Assembly (NCBI GenBank): GCA_014238625.1
Contig: JABAAS010000028.1
Coordinates: forward strand, 1 to 7,570
Reading direction: 5' to 3'
Length of the DNA stretch: 7,570 bases
DNA from: Alphaproteobacteria bacterium
GTDB lineage: Bacteria > Pseudomonadota > Alphaproteobacteria > JABAAW01
Below, piece by piece: positions 5,293-7,570 of the stretch. Below the pieces are notes generated by a model, which did no database searches, had not been told where the DNA came from, and was given only the letters and a program-made list of their open reading frames with translations. A program made the position numbers and the translations under genes. Each line of letters begins with the position of its first letter. The stretch's first letter is position 1.

Positions 5293-7570
5293 TCAGTTAT
5301 CTCTGAGCTCTTGTGCTTTTGTTGCGCTGGTGTTGCTAGCCGTTAATTTTGCCGCGCAGAACTTGAACTCTGGGATTTTTCCGATTGGGTCGAGCTGCGG
5401 GTTGGTCAGAAAGTTTGCCGCTGCTTCGGCAAAGCAGAAGGGTACAAAAAGCATGCCTTCTGCGACATCACGATCAATGCGCAACTTTAGCTCTATTTGT
5501 CCTCGTCTTGTCTCAACGCGAACGCACTGCCCGCCTTTGAGATTCTTTTGCCGTGCCTCACGCGGATGGATATGCACAACCGCCTCAGGCTCAAGCGTAT
5601 CTAGCGTTTCGGATCTTCTAGTCATAGCACCAGTGTGCCAATGCTCCAGCAAGCGTCCAGTAGTTAGGATGTAGGGGAATTTGTCATCCGGCATTTCTGC
5701 GGGCGCTATCAGGTCGGTAGGCACTAGTTGCAAGCGTCCGTTTGCGGTTGGAAAACCATCGCCAAATAGAGTTTCTTGTCCCTCCGCTTCTTCGCTCTCG
5801 CAAGGATATACGACAGAGCCTTCGCGTTGCAGACGCTGCCACGATATTCCTTTTATAGATGGCATGGCTCGGCGCATCTCTTCGTATACCTCGCTGACAG
5901 AAGAGTAAGACCATTGGAGTCCTAGCTTTTGTGCGATGTTTTGTATGATTAACCAATCTTCGCGCGCATCCGCCGGCGGCTCAAGCACGCGGCGGGCTAG
6001 TTGTACCTGGCGGTTAGTGTTGGTGAAAGTGCCTTCCTTTTCGGCAAATGCGCTCGCAGGTAAGACTACATCGGCAAAAAAAGCGGTTTCGGTCAAAAAT
6101 ATCTCCTGCACGACTAGATGCTGTAAGTTCGCCAAAGCCGCACGAGCATGGCGCGTATCAGGGTCGGACATTGCGGGATTCTCTCCCATTATGAGCATGC
6201 CCTTGATATCGCCTTTATGCGCCGCGTTGATAATCTCGACAACCGTTAGACCTTTGTTGGGGTTTAGCTTTGTATTCCAGAAATCCTCGTACCACTCGCG
6301 CACTGCCTTATCTTCGACAGAGCGGTAGTCTGGGTAGACCATCGGTATCAGTCCTGCATCGGAGGCTCCTTGCACATTGTTTTGCCCCCTGAGCGGGTGA
6401 AGTCCCGTGCCGATTCTACCGATTTGCCCGGTGATTGCCGCCAGAGCTATCAGGCATCGTGCATTGTCGGTGCCATGGACATGCTGCGATATACCCATGC
6501 CCCAAAAAATCATGGCTCGTTCAGCACGGGCGTAAGCTCGCGCGACTTTGCGTATTTCGTCAGCCTCGATTCCACAAATGGGACTCATCGCCTCAGGGGT
6601 AAAGTCCTCGATTCGTTCAGCCAATTTGTCAAACCCGTCGGTATGGGCTTGGATATATTGTCGGTCGGTTAATCCCTCATCGATGATCGTATGTATCATG
6701 GCGTTCAGCAGGGCGACATCTCGTCCCGCTGTGAAGGCGAGGTGCTTCCAAGCAAAGCGAGTTAGTCCATGTCCTCTCGGATCCATCACGATCAGTTTTG
6801 CGCCTTTTTTAGCAGCCTGTTTCAGAAAGGTCGCAGCAACTGGATGATTTTCTGTCGGTCTTGCGCCGATAACTATGATACAATCAGCGTCTTGCGCTTG
6901 TGTAAAAGGTGCTGTGACGCCACCAGAACCCAAGCCCTCGAGCAATGCTGCAACGGAAGATGCGTGGCATAGTCTTGTACAGTGATCAACATTATTGGTT
7001 TGAAATGCGCTACGCACCATTTTTTGAAATAGGTATGCTTCCTCGTTCGAGCCTTTGGCAGAGCCGAAGCCAGCGAGCGCGTCGCCGCCATGTTTTTGGT
7101 ATATCTCGCGCAAATTTTTTGCAGCTAGGTCTAGTGCTTCGTCCCAAGATGCTTCGCGGAAGAACTCCGAATGGTTCTTCGGGTCTATTTGCAAGTCCCA
7201 AGTTTTACCCACTCCTTCTTTGCGGATGAGGGGTTTGGTGAGACGGTCTGGATGATGCGTATAGTCGAAGCCGAATCTTCCCTTTACGCATAAACGGTTT
7301 TGGTTGGCAGGACCGTCGCGTCCATCCACCTTTTGGATGCGCCCATCCTTGACGAAAAATGTAGTTTGGCAACCGACTCCGCAGTAGGGGCATAGGCTAT
7401 CTACTTCGCGTTCTGCTTTGCCGCGATGTTGCTGTTTTTCATCGACCTCCGTGGCTGGCATCAAGGCACCCGTGGGACAGGCTTGAACACACTCACCGCA
7501 TGCGACACAAGTTGATAAGCCCATAGGATCGTCGAAGTCAAATATGATTTTCGAATGAGCTCCGCGACCA
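5293..7570 (-). CDS. fdsA: Formate dehydrogenase alpha subunit, molybdenum/tungsten bis-pterin type (5' end beyond right edge)
   Basis: Oxidises formate to CO2. The frame stays open to the window edge, so the ATG at 7522-7524 is internal: 15 more in-frame residues (GRGAHSKIIFDFDDP) precede it and match the family. Numbering from that methionine, CVACGECVQACP (6-17) is part of the N-terminal ferredoxin-like clusters. CPYCGVGC (45-52) plus C79 and KGR bind the [4Fe-4S] cluster of the catalytic domain. C186-H187 in CTRLCHASS is the metal-ligand cysteine and its histidine, so this is a cysteine enzyme, not a selenocysteine one. R379 sits in LRGQNNVQGASDAG. TTGRLLEHWHTGAMTRRS (621-638) and NFLTNPQLDPIGKIPEFK (704-721) are C-terminal cofactor-domain motifs. 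The ferredoxin-type extension fits the NAD-dependent FdsABG/FdhAB class (alpha about 920-990 residues), so about 200 residues are missing here. The fdsG/fdsB partners would be expected off the right edge. The annotation name fdhF is an alternative. Confidence 0.93.
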   Translation of the reverse strand, partial: GRGAHSKIIFDFDDPMGLSTCVACGECVQACPTGALMPATEVDEKQQHRGKAEREVDSLCPYCGVGCQTTFFVKDGRIQKVDGRDGPANQNRLCVKGRFGFDYTHHPDRLTKPLIRKEGVGKTWDLQIDPKNHSEFFREASWDEALDLAAKNLREIYQKHGGDALAGFGSAKGSNEEAYLFQKMVRSAFQTNNVDHCTRLCHASSVAALLEGLGSGGVTAPFTQAQDADCIIVIGARPTENHPVAATFLKQAAKKGAKLIVMDPRGHGLTRFAWKHLAFTAGRDVALLNAMIHTIIDEGLTDRQYIQAHTDGFDKLAERIEDFTPEAMSPICGIEADEIRKVARAYARAERAMIFWGMGISQHVHGTDNARCLIALAAITGQIGRIGTGLHPLRGQNNVQGASDAGLIPMVYPDYRSVEDKAVREWYEDFWNTKLNPNKGLTVVEIINAAHKGDIKGMLIMGENPAMSDPDTRHARAALANLQHLVVQEIFLTETAFFADVVLPASAFAEKEGTFTNTNRQVQLARRVLEPPADAREDWLIIQNIAQKLGLQWSYSSVSEVYEEMRRAMPSIKGISWQRLQREGSVVYPCESEEAEGQETLFGDGFPTANGRLQLVPTDLIAPAEMPDDKFPYILTTGRLLEHWHTGAMTRRSETLDTLEPEAVVHIHPREARQKNLKGGQCVRVETRRGQIELKLRIDRDVAEGMLFVPFCFAEAAANFLTNPQLDPIGKIPEFKFCAAKLTASNTSATKAQELRDN

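Noticed and set aside
5252..5674. 140-codon open frame on the plus strand across the end of the formate dehydrogenase gene
   Set aside because: It is antisense to a clearly conserved coding region, has low-complexity composition and resembles no family.
6964..6969. Selenocysteine at the formate dehydrogenase active site
   Set aside because: The codon at the metal-ligand position is TGC (cysteine) followed by CAC (histidine), so no recoding is needed.
7522..7524. ATG as the start of the formate dehydrogenase gene
   Set aside because: The frame continues upstream to the window edge with residues that match the family, and the ferredoxin motif would otherwise lack its N-terminal part.

Overview
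The window looks like ordinary chromosome from an alphaproteobacterium of moderate GC content. Three observations point there. A CobS N-terminus follows a J-domain protein with the CLEH and RPTWP signatures, a neighbourhood typical of Alphaproteobacteria. A YbjN-family gene lies directly upstream of proC, also a common alphaproteobacterial pairing. A formate dehydrogenase alpha subunit has the N-terminal iron-sulfur extension of the NAD-dependent FdsA/FdhA type. The CobS and J-protein ends read most like Rhodospirillales/Acetobacteraceae homologues, but the species cannot be named from sequence alone.

Layout from left to right. Bases 1-1047 hold a leftward pair: the J-domain protein gene, then cobS, which runs off the left edge. 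Bases 1048-1396 are a divergent intergenic region with several short repeats and no recognisable RNA or riboswitch. Bases 1397-3050 hold a rightward pair: the YbjN-family gene and proC. Bases 3051-3167 separate convergent genes and contain a weak inverted repeat. Bases 3168-7570 are leftward again: a formate dehydrogenase alpha subunit whose 5' end is beyond the right edge, then an Xaa-Pro aminopeptidase (pepP) 52 bp downstream.

The genes do not form a single pathway. The J-protein/CobS pair belongs to the CobST AAA+/VWA chaperone or cobaltochelatase module. ProC makes the last step of proline synthesis, and PepP removes N-terminal residues preceding proline, so proline biosynthesis and proline-peptide turnover lie tail to tail, probably by coincidence. 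Formate dehydrogenase oxidises formate to CO2 on a molybdenum or tungsten bis-pterin cofactor.

I found no mobile element, CRISPR array, RNA gene or unknown multi-gene system. The points most worth a second look are: a 7-bp hairpin ending directly at the pepP start codon, with a Shine-Dalgarno-like sequence on its far side; tandem-repeat expansions and a long loop insertion in the J-domain protein; ProC motif substitutions at normally conserved positions; and pepP taking the place where formate dehydrogenase accessory genes often sit.
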